Assembly (NCBI GenBank): GCA_003255025.1 | Contig: QANY01007196.1 | Location: 484,666 to 548,665, forward strand | Source: Datisca glomerata | Taxonomy: Eukaryota > Streptophyta > Magnoliopsida > Cucurbitales > Datiscaceae | DNA length: 64,000 nucleotides | Direction of reading: 5' to 3' | Shown: one piece after another, positions 11,932 through 22,617 of the stretch | Layout: every line of letters starts with the position of its first letter | Position numbering within the stretch: position 1 is the first letter of the stretch | Translations under genes and position numbers: made by a program | Notes under the pieces: model-generated | What the model was told of the DNA's origin: nothing | Databases searched by the model: none | What the model saw: only the letters and a program-made list of their open reading frames with translations

Positions 11932-12274
11932 GATGACTGGTTACGGAGGGACCGTTTTGTTTTTGTAGGTTGGTCCGGTCTATTGTTATTTTTCCTTGTG
12001 CTTATTTCGCCGTAGGGGGTTGGTTTACAGGTACAACTTTTGTAACTTCATGGTATACTCATAGATTGGCAAGTTCTTATTTGGAAGGCTGCAACTTCTT
12101 AACCGCCGCAGTTTCTACTCCTGCTAATAGTTTAGCACACTCTTTGTTGTTACTATGGGGTCCTGAAGCACAAAGAGATTTTACTCGTTGGTGTCAATTA
12201 GGTAGTCTGTGGACTTTTGTTGATCTCCACGACGCTTTCGGACTAGTAGGTTTCATGTTACGTCAATTTGAACT
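11932..12274 (+). pseudogene. psbD: Nuclear plastid insertion: psbD fragment (photosystem II D2)
   Basis: The translation matches the D2 protein from about residue 20 ([14 protein letters not shown]) to about 133 (FMLRQFEL), including [41 protein letters not shown] and [10 protein letters not shown]. It lacks the N-terminus and most of the membrane-spanning body. A net +2 insertion near 11985 shifts the frame, and several Gly codons are changed (to Arg, Ser or Asp). This is a dead plastid-derived copy; the functional gene belongs to the chloroplast genome. Similarity stops at about 12274, and the following 90 bp stay open by chance. Confidence 0.93.
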
Positions 12275-13141
12275 GGAATACCACATGCATCTACTTATTG
12301 CTATTATCAATAGCTTTATGGGTAAATTACACAAACATTCCATGCACTATATGGACCTTTGACACGGACGTCCCTTAGAATTTTTTTTTAGCAAATCCAG
12401 AGCTTAATCTTTCTAACTCGTAAGAATAAGTCATTTCATCCATTTAAAGCTAGCGTCTGTTAGTTTCTTTGTATACACTTACACGTGCCTTCACTTACCC
12501 CAAATTCCCCGAATTCTTTCCATTGAGAGCTAGGGCTTTTAAAGCCATTTTTATCCGTTGAGCTTTCTTTAAGTGTCGTCCAATCTCGAGCTTCCAATTT
12601 GTTTCAGAATTTCATTGCTTACTTCAGTTGTCTAAGATTTTGAGATCCTTTGCTTCCTTCTAAATTTTAGCTTCCAATTTGTTGTCCTGAGCTGAGGATT
12701 GTTGTTTGCTGTCTGAGATTCGAGCTTCAGTGTGTTCTTCTTGTCTGATTATGAAAATCCAACTTTAAGATCAGTGCTTTCTCGACTTATACTACATACG
12801 AACATGCAGAATTCTAAAAATATTTGTAATTCTGGTATTAAACCAATGTTTAGGACATCATGGACGCAAAAAATCCAGGCAAGAAGTTTGGAGCTGTGCA
12901 AAATTTGGTACTTCGATTAGGGATTGTCGAATTTGAAATGGCATGATGTGGGAGTTGGAAGTTCATAGTAGGAATGTAATCAATGGGTCTATTAAGGGTC
13001 AACATGAAGTTGAAGGAAGAACTTGGAAAGCACAAGAGGATGGTGGCTTTCTTGGGTTTTTTTATCTAAGCTTGAAGTTGTGGATAATGTGTTAGTGTTC
13101 TTTATTTGATGTTTCGTGGATTAGAATAGTTATTATGTTTA
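12275..13141. other. No gene recognised
   Basis: Mixed AT-rich sequence with pyrimidine-rich stretches (12500-12760). Short open frames exist but show no family resemblance. Confidence 0.45.
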
Positions 13142-13825
13142 TGGTTGAAAAATTAGTATTTTGTACACTATTTTCATAGATTAATTTTAGACAAATTTTT
13201 AGGTGGGATCCATTACATAAAAGCGTAAGGTATTCAGATTTTTTAGTTCTCCTCCGCGAGTACATCGAAATTGATTATTAATTTATCAAAATTAGTTTTG
13301 AGATGAATAAAATATTATCACCCAAAGTGAGCTAAATGGAAATATAAATATAGGTGGGAATTGTAGAAATCACATATTGAAAATAGATTAAATGTTACAG
13401 TGATATATATAGAGATGTTTGTACAAAATATGATAACTTGATAAGCCTAAAGGCTCTTTCTATATGAGTCAGCTCCATATAGGCCAATGTGTTATCTTTT
13501 GCTCCAGATTTATTTTTCTTTCTCATAAGAAGCTCAAAGATCATAAAATATGATATATTCTTTGTAGTTTAAAGGAAAAACGTTTTTTATTTTTCAATTT
13601 AAAGGAAAAAAAATGTTTTTGGACTTAATTTTGAATGGTCTTTTAATGGGTTAAATATCTTTTATAACACATCTCCCCCATGAGAAATATAAAAGGAGGC
13701 ATCCTCTTCCACATTTTAAACACCAAAAAGTATTCTAACTCTATTTTTCTCTCAATTCTTGCTCTTCACATTTTTTCTAGTTTTTCTTTAAGTTCTTGGT
13801 TCGGCCCAATTCGGCAGTTTGTTTT
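13142..13825 (+). repeat. Dispersed LTR-like repeat, copy 1
   Basis: This segment matches 27110-27802 along its whole length (shared wording 'ttagttctcctcc', 'aggtgggaattgtagaaat', 'gataacttgataagcct', 'atgtttttggacttaatttt', 'ttctctcaattctt'), at roughly 75-80% by eye. Both contain 'tatatatagagatg' and a later 'tataaaagnaggnc' that could be promoter TATA boxes, followed by a CT-rich leader-like end. It is probably a solo LTR of an unidentified family. No coding sequence. Confidence 0.75.
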
Positions 13826-13885
13826 TTCAGTCCAAGTCTTGTTTTTGCGTCGCAACTATGGTGGTAGAATCCTGACAAGTCAGTT

Positions 13886-14478
13886 TGATGTAAAATCTCG
13901 TATGATCACACATAAAAATGCATAAAATAGAGAACTAAACATCTATATAAAGATTATGCAAATATTTGAGTTTTAAAATTTTTTAATGTCCTCATAAATC
14001 TTTTCACTTTTTAGATCATGCTGCTATTTTATGACATTTATTCGAACTGGTTACCATCCATAATCATCAATTTACTATTTGATTAGCAATAAGGGAGAAA
14101 TGAAATAATGGTAATTAGTGAACTCACCCTCTGTATAACAGCGGGTGATGTCACCATTAAGATTTTTTATTTTTTTTATTTTTTTATTTTTTTATTTTTT
14201 CTTAATATTATATAATTAAAAAAATAATTATTAAATAAAATAATCAATATAAATATTTAATTGCATGATATAATTACATACATGCATATAAAATATAAAA
14301 ATAAACTAATGAATATAAATATTTAAGTCTCAGCCTGGTCCTTCCCCTTCCCCTTTCCCTTTTTAGTTTTTTTTTATTTTGTTTACAATTTGTTTTTTTT
14401 ATTTGTGGTGAATCCAAATTTCTTTTCTCCACAAATGATTTTTCAATCGTTGCTCCGCGTCGCATGGACGTTGCGACA
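13886..14478 (+). repeat. 5' LTR remnant of the gag-only Tat/Ogre-like element
   Basis: Ends in 'cgttgcgaca' directly before the primer site. The blocks at 13890-14130, 14340-14400 and 14405-14478 match the 3' LTR in the same order; the blocks between them in the 3' LTR (about 21350-21660 and 21720-22540) are missing, so it is internally deleted. It contains homopolymer-rich stretches (14161-14205). Confidence 0.65.
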
Positions 14479-14481
14479 TCT

Positions 14482-14498
14482 TGGCGACTCCGTTGAGG
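14482..14498 (+). other. Primer-binding site (Ogre/Tat type)
   Basis: Three bases after the LTR end, 'tggcgactccgttgagg' closely resembles the tRNA-Arg-complementary primer site described for Ogre-type elements (TGGCGACTCC...GGGG), with a few changes. Confidence 0.65.
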
Positions 14499-15037
14499 TG
14501 GCAATCAAACTAACCATTTTTAGATCGGTAGAGAGTCAAGCCAAAATTTTAACACATGCTATCCTTTTTGTGTGGTTCTTTGTTTGTTTATTTGATTCAT
14601 ATTTTTTCTTATTCATGCTTGTGGTTGTGTATATTTAATTTTTTGGATGTATATCTCTTTACATAATTTCTAATTCACACATATACACTAGCCTCATACT
14701 GGGCTTTTCCTTTAGGATTAGAGAGAATGAGTAATGGAATGTTTTTGTGAAATTGAGGTTCTCGTGCAGGCTCATGAAAGTTTTCACGCAGGTCGAACCT
14801 TTTCAGAATACCATTTGGGGCCTTTGTTACTCCATTTGGATAACAATGTGGACAGTCTGAGATCATTTTAGGAGTTTTAACCCTAACTACACATATCTAG
14901 ATAGCCTTAAAGCCTCCCATAATGAGAAATCAAAACCAAATCCTAGGGTCTCCCAATTGTGTTAGGTAGGTCATGTTGAACATTTATGTGGTACTTGATA
15001 TTTGCCATAATTTATCTTCAATTTTTTTGAATCGAGT

Positions 15038-15165
15038 CAGCATCATGGTCGTCATCATGTCATCATCATCATGGTCAGGATCATCCTCATCATTATCCTC
15101 ATTATCATCCTCATCATCATCATTATCACCACCATAAATGTATCATTTTCATCGTTACATTCATC
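15038..15165. repeat. Imperfect (ATC/CAT)n simple repeat
   Basis: Runs of 'catcatcat', 'atcctcatcat' and 'attatcctc' fill about 125 bp. Open frames across it are low-complexity by-products. Confidence 0.85.
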
Positions 15166-15565
15166 GTTGATGTCGCAACGTGCGTGCGACGCGGAGCGGC
15201 GATTAAAAAATTTTATTTTTGTTTTAGGAAAAAGAAATTTAGAGTCGCCACCAATCATTTTAGGGTGTGATTGGTCACCCAATTTTAAGATGAAATTTTT
15301 TTTTTTTTTTTGGTCTACGAAAACTCAAAGTTGGTTCGGGAGTCGTTTGTATGTGGGGAAGGTATTAGCACCCCACAACACCCATTGTAAAATGGTTACC
15401 AAATTTGATCAAATGCTATCCATTTTTTTATTTTAATGCAAAGGTTAAAGAGATTTGTTTTTTGAATGTCCCATTTGAGGAATTTTGTATCATAGAAATG
15501 AACAAAATAAATTACTTTTTAATGGGTGGCTCAAAGACCATTAAAAAAATACCTTTTTCGTATTC
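15166..15565 (-). repeat. Inverted LTR 3'-end fragment in the element leader
   Basis: The reverse complement of this stretch matches 22240-22615 of the 3' LTR: both carry 'aatttcttttt', 'gggtgaccaatcacanncta', 'ggtggcgactctaaattt' and 'gggtgttgtggggtgctaat'. It is about 400 bp of the LTR end placed in reverse orientation between primer site and gag. Confidence 0.82.
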
Positions 15566-15599
15566 TCATATCTTTTAAAATCAAAACATTATTAGAGTT

Positions 15600-17245
15600 A
15601 TTTTNTTAAAGAGCATAATCTCAAGCTAGAATCACGGATGAACAAGAAAAAGCAATGACAAGAGATAATGAAACAAGAAATTTGGGAGTTGAAAGAACAA
15701 ATGGCTAGAATCCTGGAACTTCTCGCCACCAACAAAGAAAAAGCATGTCTTGAAAATCCATAATCCATCACCATGAAAGCAACGTCGATACTCCACTTTA
15801 CCATCCTAGATTCACTACATTCTACCGATGTCATCAGATAAACCAATTTCATGCTCCATCAATACCAATAAATGTGCAACACTACATGTTTCCAAGTCCC
15901 TAAGAATTGATGCATTCAAGAAAATTTGGGTACGGCACCCCAACAGCGGCACCTGACCATAATCAAGTTTTCACCTCACAAAGAGAACATGATAATGAGC
16001 GAATCATCATACCTGATCTCGATGACCCAAAAGAGTATAAGCTCCTTATCAAACTAAGTGAAATTCCACTGATGAGTGATAAGTTAGATTTTCTAGACGA
16101 GAGGTTGCGTGCTATTGAATGAGCATATGTATACGGTATCATTGATGCAACCTAATTATGTCTGGTCCAAGATATAACCACCGCTGACAAATTCAAACTT
16201 CATGAGTTTGAAAGGTATGATGACAGTACATGCCTGAGAAGTCACCTTATTGTGTATTTGTAGAAAAATGACTACATGCAAGCTTGATGATAAGTTGTTG
16301 ATCCATTTTTTTCTCAAGACAGTTTGATTGGGGGATGCATCTCGCTGGAACATCCAGTTGGATGGTCAACATATTCAGAGATGTAAAGACTAATCTGGCA
16401 CTTTTCTGAGACAACACGAGTACAATATGGACATGGCTTCTAATTATTATGATCTGCAAAGGTTGAAAAAAAGCATATTGAAATCTCTAAGGAATATGCT
16501 CAAAGGTGGAGGGAATTAGCTGCTCAAGTATAACCCGCCTTGTCAAAAATAGTTGGAATTTTCATCAATACCTTGAGGTCTTCATGATAGAATGATTGAA
16601 AATGCTCCAAGTGGATTTTCTAATATTATAGTCATTAGTGAAAGAATAGAATGTGGGATAAAAAGTGATAGTATTCCAGGAGCTTTGTTAGAAGCAACCT
16701 CTACAAAAAATAGGTTGCCGTCGAAATGAAAAGAATAAGAGGTACAAACGATCAATTTTGGGTACCATTACAAGCTGTGAACCCCGGATTGTGCTTTTCA
16801 AAGTACATTGAATGAAACAAATCCATGACATCATGTGTGGCGAATACCCCATAAGTTCCATGCAATTATCATTCCCAACAATCAACATTTTGAAATAACC
16901 CAAGATCTTATCTGAGACCACCAACTCATCAGTAAAATGTTGGTCAAGTTGACCAACCTCAAAGGAGAAATAGGAATAACCAACGGTTCGTCCAATATGA
17001 CCACTTCTGATGTCCTATACAGAATTATCACCACAATTAATATAGAATAACTAGTTGTTGTCGATCCTTTACGAGCCTCTCCAGCCACCATATCTTAAAT
17101 GGTACAATCCAACTACTCGATGTGATTATCATGCAGGGGCAATGGGACATTCAACTAAAAATTGCACAATGTTGGAAGCTAAAGTTCATATGTTAATCAA
17201 AGTCAGTTGGCTAAACTTCAAGAAAGCTGATGACAATTAATAACT
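15600..17245 (+). pseudogene. Gag of Tat/Ogre-like element, broken
   Basis: The N-terminal coiled coil reads MKQEIWELKEQMARILELLA (15668-15727). A proline/His/Met-rich linker follows. The segment 15907-16122 carries IIIPDLDDPKEYKLLIKL and the helix DKLDFLDERLRAIE. The core gag domain follows: DKFKLHEFERYDDSTC near 16180-16230, then ASRWNIQLDG near 16340, EYNMDMASNYYDLQ near 16410-16455, and a REL/AAQV-type segment near 16510. The end (17055-17240) has the zinc-knuckle-like CDYHAGAMGHSTKNC and LIKVSWLNF, a signature of Tat gag C-termini. Frameshifts and stops break it into at least six pieces; there is an unread base at 15605. Confidence 0.82.
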
Positions 17246-19170
17246 AGCCCAACTCTCCACCAGAGCATGAGAATGCCATGGAAAATTTCTTAGAGCGTAT
17301 CTGTTCATGTGATAATGGAACAACTTGATGCGATGAATGTTTTAATGGTTGCAACATATCGATATTTTCACATATCATTGTTGTCCTGACTATACGTTCA
17401 ATAATTATGGTATCACCAAATCGCCATTGCTTCTAAGGGACCTTCAAAAGTGACGAGCTAATGTCAAATTCCTCAAAACTCTACCTAATATTTGAGAAAA
17501 TTTTGTCATACATATTCTTATCGTGTTCATCTTTTTCTTTTGTACCAGTTTGAGAAATTTCTCAATATATATGTCTCAAAAGGCAAAAAAAATCTACAAA
17601 AATATAGCAAATGCAAAAAAAGGTCAAAGCCAAATGAGACTTGTGATTTTTTTAGATTGTCCTCCTACTTTAGGGGAAGTTTGTTCAACAAAAATTCTAA
17701 ATGCATTTTCCCATACGGGGGTAATTTGATGCAAAAAGTTCATGTACGACTATCCAATTTTGGTCTCTCGTGACAAAATGTCAAAACTCACACCGGGGCA
17801 GTCTTTATTTGGCAAAATTCTCAACAGATCATTGGTTTAAACATATAATTTTCATATGAGTTTTGAGCATTTGATATCATTACTTTAGGCAGCTTAAAAA
17901 TCCTAGCCTACATTACAACCTAATTGAAAGTCCTCTCCAGAACAAGAAGATCTATCTACAATAAGAGTATGGTTTTAAATAAGTCAATACCTCAATATAT
18001 ATATATATGTCAAGAGCAAGATATCACGTCTTAAAAGAGGAAGAAAAAAAGAAAAGAAAAAGGAAAAGAAGGAAAGTATGATCACTATGAGTGAGAAAAG
18101 CAATATGTGAAATGTTTTAATTCTCAAAAGAGTCATTCTGAAAATGAGAAAATTCTTATTCCACGATTTATTTTCTCATAACCTCTTAAAATCATTTTTA
18201 TCAGCTTTTTTGTCAATAAAAAGCCTTTATTCACAATATTCACTCTATCATTCTTACTGCCTCCATTTCTTTCCTCCAACATCTAAAGCATGTAGATGAC
18301 ATTGTAAAATTACTCTTGAAATTACTTAAGAGCATGACTTTTGGCACAAAAAGGAGCTCGGGGGCATGGTGAAGACTTGAAAAGGCATTATGGAAAAAAA
18401 AGGTTCCATGTCATGGTGAATATTTGAAAGAGCATCATTGTTCAAAGAAAATAGGGGGGATAAATGTCAACATGTATATATATAAAAGAAGGTTTGAAGT
18501 TATCTGAAAACCGTGAACAAGAAGGGGAATTAGCTACAAAACAATATGATATGTACAAGTGAAGAGAATCAGATGAACAAAGGGGAAATCATCTGTTTTT
18601 CTACCATTGGCAAAAGGCTAAATATTGGGGCATGATCCAGTACAAAGGGCACATCATTTTCTCTATCATATGCTCAATAACTCATGTCAATCTGTGATCC
18701 TAGTCCAAACGACTACTCAAAAGGATGATGGAGGTGACTACAATAACCCATTTAAAAAAAAAGTATCTTAAGATTCTCTTAAATGCTCACGGTCATGCAT
18801 ATTGTTCACAGTATCATGATCATCCCACTTCTAATATAAGTCAAGAATTTCATAAACATGCATCATACTAGTTGTTTCGGTTTCAAACCATCAAGAGCAT
18901 TCATTTAAAATCAACGGCCACGTTAGTCAACTTTCAAAAATCTTCAAATAATTTTCTTATAAATGTTCATCATGCATAGTATGCATTCAAAATCATTATC
19001 TTGCAATGCATATACATGCATCACATTAGTTGTTTTGATACAATTCAAGTGCATGAATCATTTAGTGATATTCTTTCAAAATCCACGCATGAATTTCCAT
19101 ATTTAAAGGTTGCATTAATCTAGATTTTGTTGTTATATGAGACTTGCATAAGTCAACTTCAACATCTATT
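17246..19170 (+). other. 3' non-coding part of the gag-only element
   Basis: No protease, RT or integrase motif was found in any frame. The stretch includes A-rich tracts (18030-18070, 18395-18460) and text such as 'attggggcatgatccagtac' (18630). It may be a degenerate remnant of element-specific untranslated sequence. Confidence 0.5.
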
Positions 19171-20375
19171 AATCTAGTTAAATCGAACCCAAATTGAGTC
19201 GAGGTCGTAGCCTGTTCCAGGTCTGTTTTCCTGTCAAATATCTTTGGTTAAATTAAATCTGACTTTGTTGAGGTCGAAGCCCGATGTCAGCGCCTGGCCA
19301 CTTTAAAATATCTGGTTAAATCAAACCACAATAAGTCAAGGTCGAAGCCTGTTCCAGGTATGTTTCCCTTTCAAATATCTTTGGTTAAATCGAACCTGAC
19401 TTTATCGCGGTCAAAGCCCGGTGTCAGTGCCCGGTCCATTTTAAAATATTCGGTTAAATCGAACCTAAATTGAGTCGAGGTCGAAGCTTGTTCTAGGTCT
19501 GTTTCCCTTTCAAAAAGCTTTGGTTAAATTGAACCTTAATTTGTCACGGTCGAAGCTCAGTGTCACCGTATGCTCCATTTCAAAATATTCAGTTAAATTG
19601 AACCTGAATTGTGTCGAGGTCGAAGCCTGTTTAGATTCGTTTTCCTTTCAAATATCTTAGGTTAAATCAAACTCGACTTGTCACGGTCGAAGCCCGGTAT
19701 CAGCACCTAGTCCATTTCAAAATATATGGTTATATTGAACTCGAATTGAGTCGAGGTTAAAGCCTGTTCCAGGTTTGTTTCCCTTTCAAATATCTTTGGT
19801 TAAATCAAACTCGACTTTGTCACGATCGAAGCCCGGTGTCAATGCTCGATCCATTTTAAAATATCCGGTTAAATCAGACCCGTATTGAGTCGATGTCGAA
19901 GCCTGTCCAGGTCCGTCTCTCTTTCAAATATCTTTGGTTAAATTGAACCTGACTTTGTCACAATCAAAGCCCGATGTTAGTGTCTGGTTCATTTCAAAAT
20001 ATACGGTTAAATCGAGCCCAAATTAAGTCGAGGTTGAAGCCTGTTCAAGTTCATTTCCCTTTCAAATATTTTTGGTTAAATCAAACTCAAATTTATTGTG
20101 GTCGAAGCCCGGTGTCAGTGCCTGGTCCATTTCAAAATATTTGGTTATATCGAACCTGAATTGAGTCGAGGTCGAAGTCGTTTCCCTTTCAAATATCTTT
20201 GGTTAAATGGAACCCGACTTTGTCGCGGTCGAAGCACGGTATCAGCACTTGGTCCATTTCAATAAATTTGGTTAAATCGAACCTGAACTGAGTCGAGATC
20301 GAAGCATGTGTCTATCGAAGTCCATTTCATAATTTTGTCATTTCATAGAGCTTGAATCAGTCGAGGTTTCTATTC
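19171..20375 (+). repeat. Tandem array, about 8.5 units of about 140 bp, each an A/B dimer
   Basis: The array alternates two related half-units of about 70 bp. A: 'ggttaaatcgaacc', 'gagtcgaggtcgaagcctgt', 'ccctttcaaatatcttt'. B: 'ggttaaatcgaacc', 'gactttgtcgcggtcgaagc', 'ccggtgtcag', 'ggtccatttcaaaatat'. A halves recur near 19205, 19345, 19485, 19625, 19760, 19900, 20040, 20170 and 20300; B halves lie between them. A and B share the ggtcgaagc core, so the unit is an old duplication of one 70 bp monomer. It lies just upstream of the 3' LTR. Confidence 0.93.
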
Positions 20376-22615
20376 TCCTATTTCATATAGTGTTTTCTCA
20401 TACCGATCAAAATATATATATTGTCATGTCCAATAATTTAAATATACACAATTTTGTTTATTAGTCTATTTACTAGTCTAAGAGAATATGTGAATTTATT
20501 GAAAAACAAAAAAAAACCAATGTCTAAAATAGATAAATAAAATAGAGACTAAAAATATAAGAAAAACGTTCAAGGACTAAAAAATAAAAAGGGAGCATAA
20601 GGACTAAAAGAAAAAAAAAGTGAAACCCTAATTTTGCCTATAAATAGGGCCAAGAGGTTTTCACTTGAGGGGAGACTTTTTGGAGTGAGAAAGAGAAAAG
20701 GCTTATGAGAGAAGGAGAGTAATCTTTTTAGAGAGTGTGTGAGAAATAATAGAGATTTTCTTAGAGAGAGGAAAAGAGAGTTTACATTTCTATTCATCTA
20801 TTCATCTTCTCTCATTCTTTTTCTTAATGTAGTTAAAATTTATTGCACCTCTATTAATAAGATATATTGTTCATTGGTCTTCATCATTTCTCCTTCATAC
20901 TCATGTAGCTTATATCCTTTGTTCCTTATTCTTTATTTTTTACTCTTAATCTTGAGTTTTATTTTAATGCATTGATGATTTTCGTACAAATTTGATAATG
21001 AGATATCTTTGTCATCAACTCAATCAATGAGGATGATGATAAAGCTTTTGAAGGATGCAAAATTAACTCAATGTGAATAAACCTTTTAATGGGTTGAAAT
21101 TGTACATTTGATGCAAAAATCCCATATGATAATTTCTCACATATAAAAATGCATAAAATAGAGAGTTAAACATCTATATAAAATTTATGCAAATATTTGA
21201 GCTTTGAAAATTTTTTATGCTCTCATAAGTCTTTTCATTTTTTACATCATGTTACTATTTTTGTGATATTTGTTTGAACTAGTTACCATCCATAATCATC
21301 TCTTTGCTATTTGATTAGAAATGAGGGAGAAATAAAATAATAGTAATTAGTGACTAAGTCCTCAAAAATAAAAAAAGGATATATTTATATCCCAAACAAA
21401 ATATTCCATTTTCAAATTTTAGTGACACTTGTTTGAACTAGTTATTATTGATGATCATTCTTTTACTACTTGATTAGCAATGAAGGAAGAAAAGAAATAA
21501 TGGTAATTATTGAACTAAGTTGTCTAAAATAAAAAGAAGGGTATATTTATATCCAAAAATCAATTCCTATTTTGAAATTTTATTGATAAGTTTTCACATG
21601 ATGCTCGGCTTAACTGGTTACCGTCCGTAATTTTACATTTTATATGCATGTGTAATTATATCATTCTCCTTCCCCTTTCCCCTTTTAGTTTTTTTTATTT
21701 ATAATTTGTTTTCTTTCTCTATTTTTTGTTTGTCTTTCTTAATATATGTTTGATTTGTATTTACCTATTTCTCGTTTTTTTTCATTTCTCTTCTTATACA
21801 TGTTTTGCATGTTCATATTTTACCTAACACATCTTTCCCACTTTGTCACCCTACAACTACATGCGATTCTAACTTTACGTCTATTTATTTCTTTTATTTT
21901 TCATGTAGTTGTTAATTTAACCTTTCTTTACATATTTATTTATTTAGGTATCTTATATTATTATGTTTAAAATGTGATCCATGTCTCATTCATTCATATC
22001 AACATGTGTATATATGTGATTTATATTTAATTCACTTGTAATAACATGTATATGTTTGGTTACAAAATAACATGTAAATTTAAATCATATCATCTTTATC
22101 AATTCTTTTCACTTACCAAAATCCTTATGAGGGACTTTGAGTTTTTTGGGATACCAAATTCTCAAAATACTGAGGTGAGGGGTTATTTTGGGATACTAAG
22201 AATAACTCCAATAATACTTTGATTGTCAAAAAAAATTAAAAAAAAAAACTAAAAAATATTTTTCAATGGTCTTTGTATCACCCATTAAAGGTCATTTACT
22301 TTGTTTCATATAATATAAGACATACCTAATGGGACATTCAAAATTGAATTTCTTTATCATTGTTTTAAAATATAATTTGGATAGCATTTGATTAAATTTG
22401 GTAATCATTTTTCAGAATGGGTGTTGTGGGGTGCTAATACCTTCTCCACACACAAATGACTCCCGAACCAACTTTAAATTTTTGTAGACCAAAATATTTG
22501 ATTTTAAAATTGGGTGACCAATCACATTCTAAAATGATTGGTGGCGACTCTAAATTTCTTTTCTCCACAAATGATTTTTCAATCACCGTTCCGCGTCGCA
22601 TGCACGTTGCAACGA
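20376..22615 (+). repeat. 3' LTR of the gag-only element (5' edge not resolved)
   Basis: A TATA box 'tataaatag' at 20639-20647 is followed by a purine-rich leader (20660-20790), as expected for an LTR promoter and R region. Blocks matching the 5' LTR run from 21110, and the 3' end at about 22615 ('gcgtcgcatgcacgttgcaa') matches the 5' LTR end at 14478. Inside, 21425-21530 looks like a diverged repeat of 21250-21350. The LTR start could not be placed. Immediately after its end a copia integrase begins. Confidence 0.65.
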
Positions 22616-22617
22616 GT

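Larger units (their letters stand above)
13886..22615 (+). mobile_element. Tat/Ogre-like gypsy element with gag but no visible pol
   Basis: A 5' LTR remnant (13886-14478) is followed by a primer site (14482-14498), gag (15600-17245), a long untranslated region, an array of about 140 bp repeats (19171-20375) and a 3' LTR ending near 22615. LTR identity is shown by shared blocks: 13890-14130 with 21110-21350, about 14340-14400 with 21660-21720, and 14405-14478 with 22545-22615. No protease, RT, RNase H or integrase was seen in the 1.9 kb between gag and the repeats. Gag-only elements of this kind are known in plants; this copy is also damaged (5' LTR internally deleted, gag broken, an inverted LTR piece in the leader). 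Confidence 0.7.

Noticed and set aside
11970..12362. Expressed D2-like protein
   Set aside because: N-terminus missing, upstream frameshift, Gly replacements, and an unrelated tail after residue 133; a plastid-derived pseudogene.
15055..15282. Met/Ile-rich and Ile-rich open frames
   Set aside because: By-products of the ATC simple repeat.
19171..20375. Centromeric satellite
   Set aside because: The unit length is suggestive, but it is a short array inside a retrotransposon; no independent evidence for a centromere.
20570..20975. Small hydrophobic or basic proteins
   Set aside because: Low-complexity purine/pyrimidine DNA around the LTR TATA box and leader.
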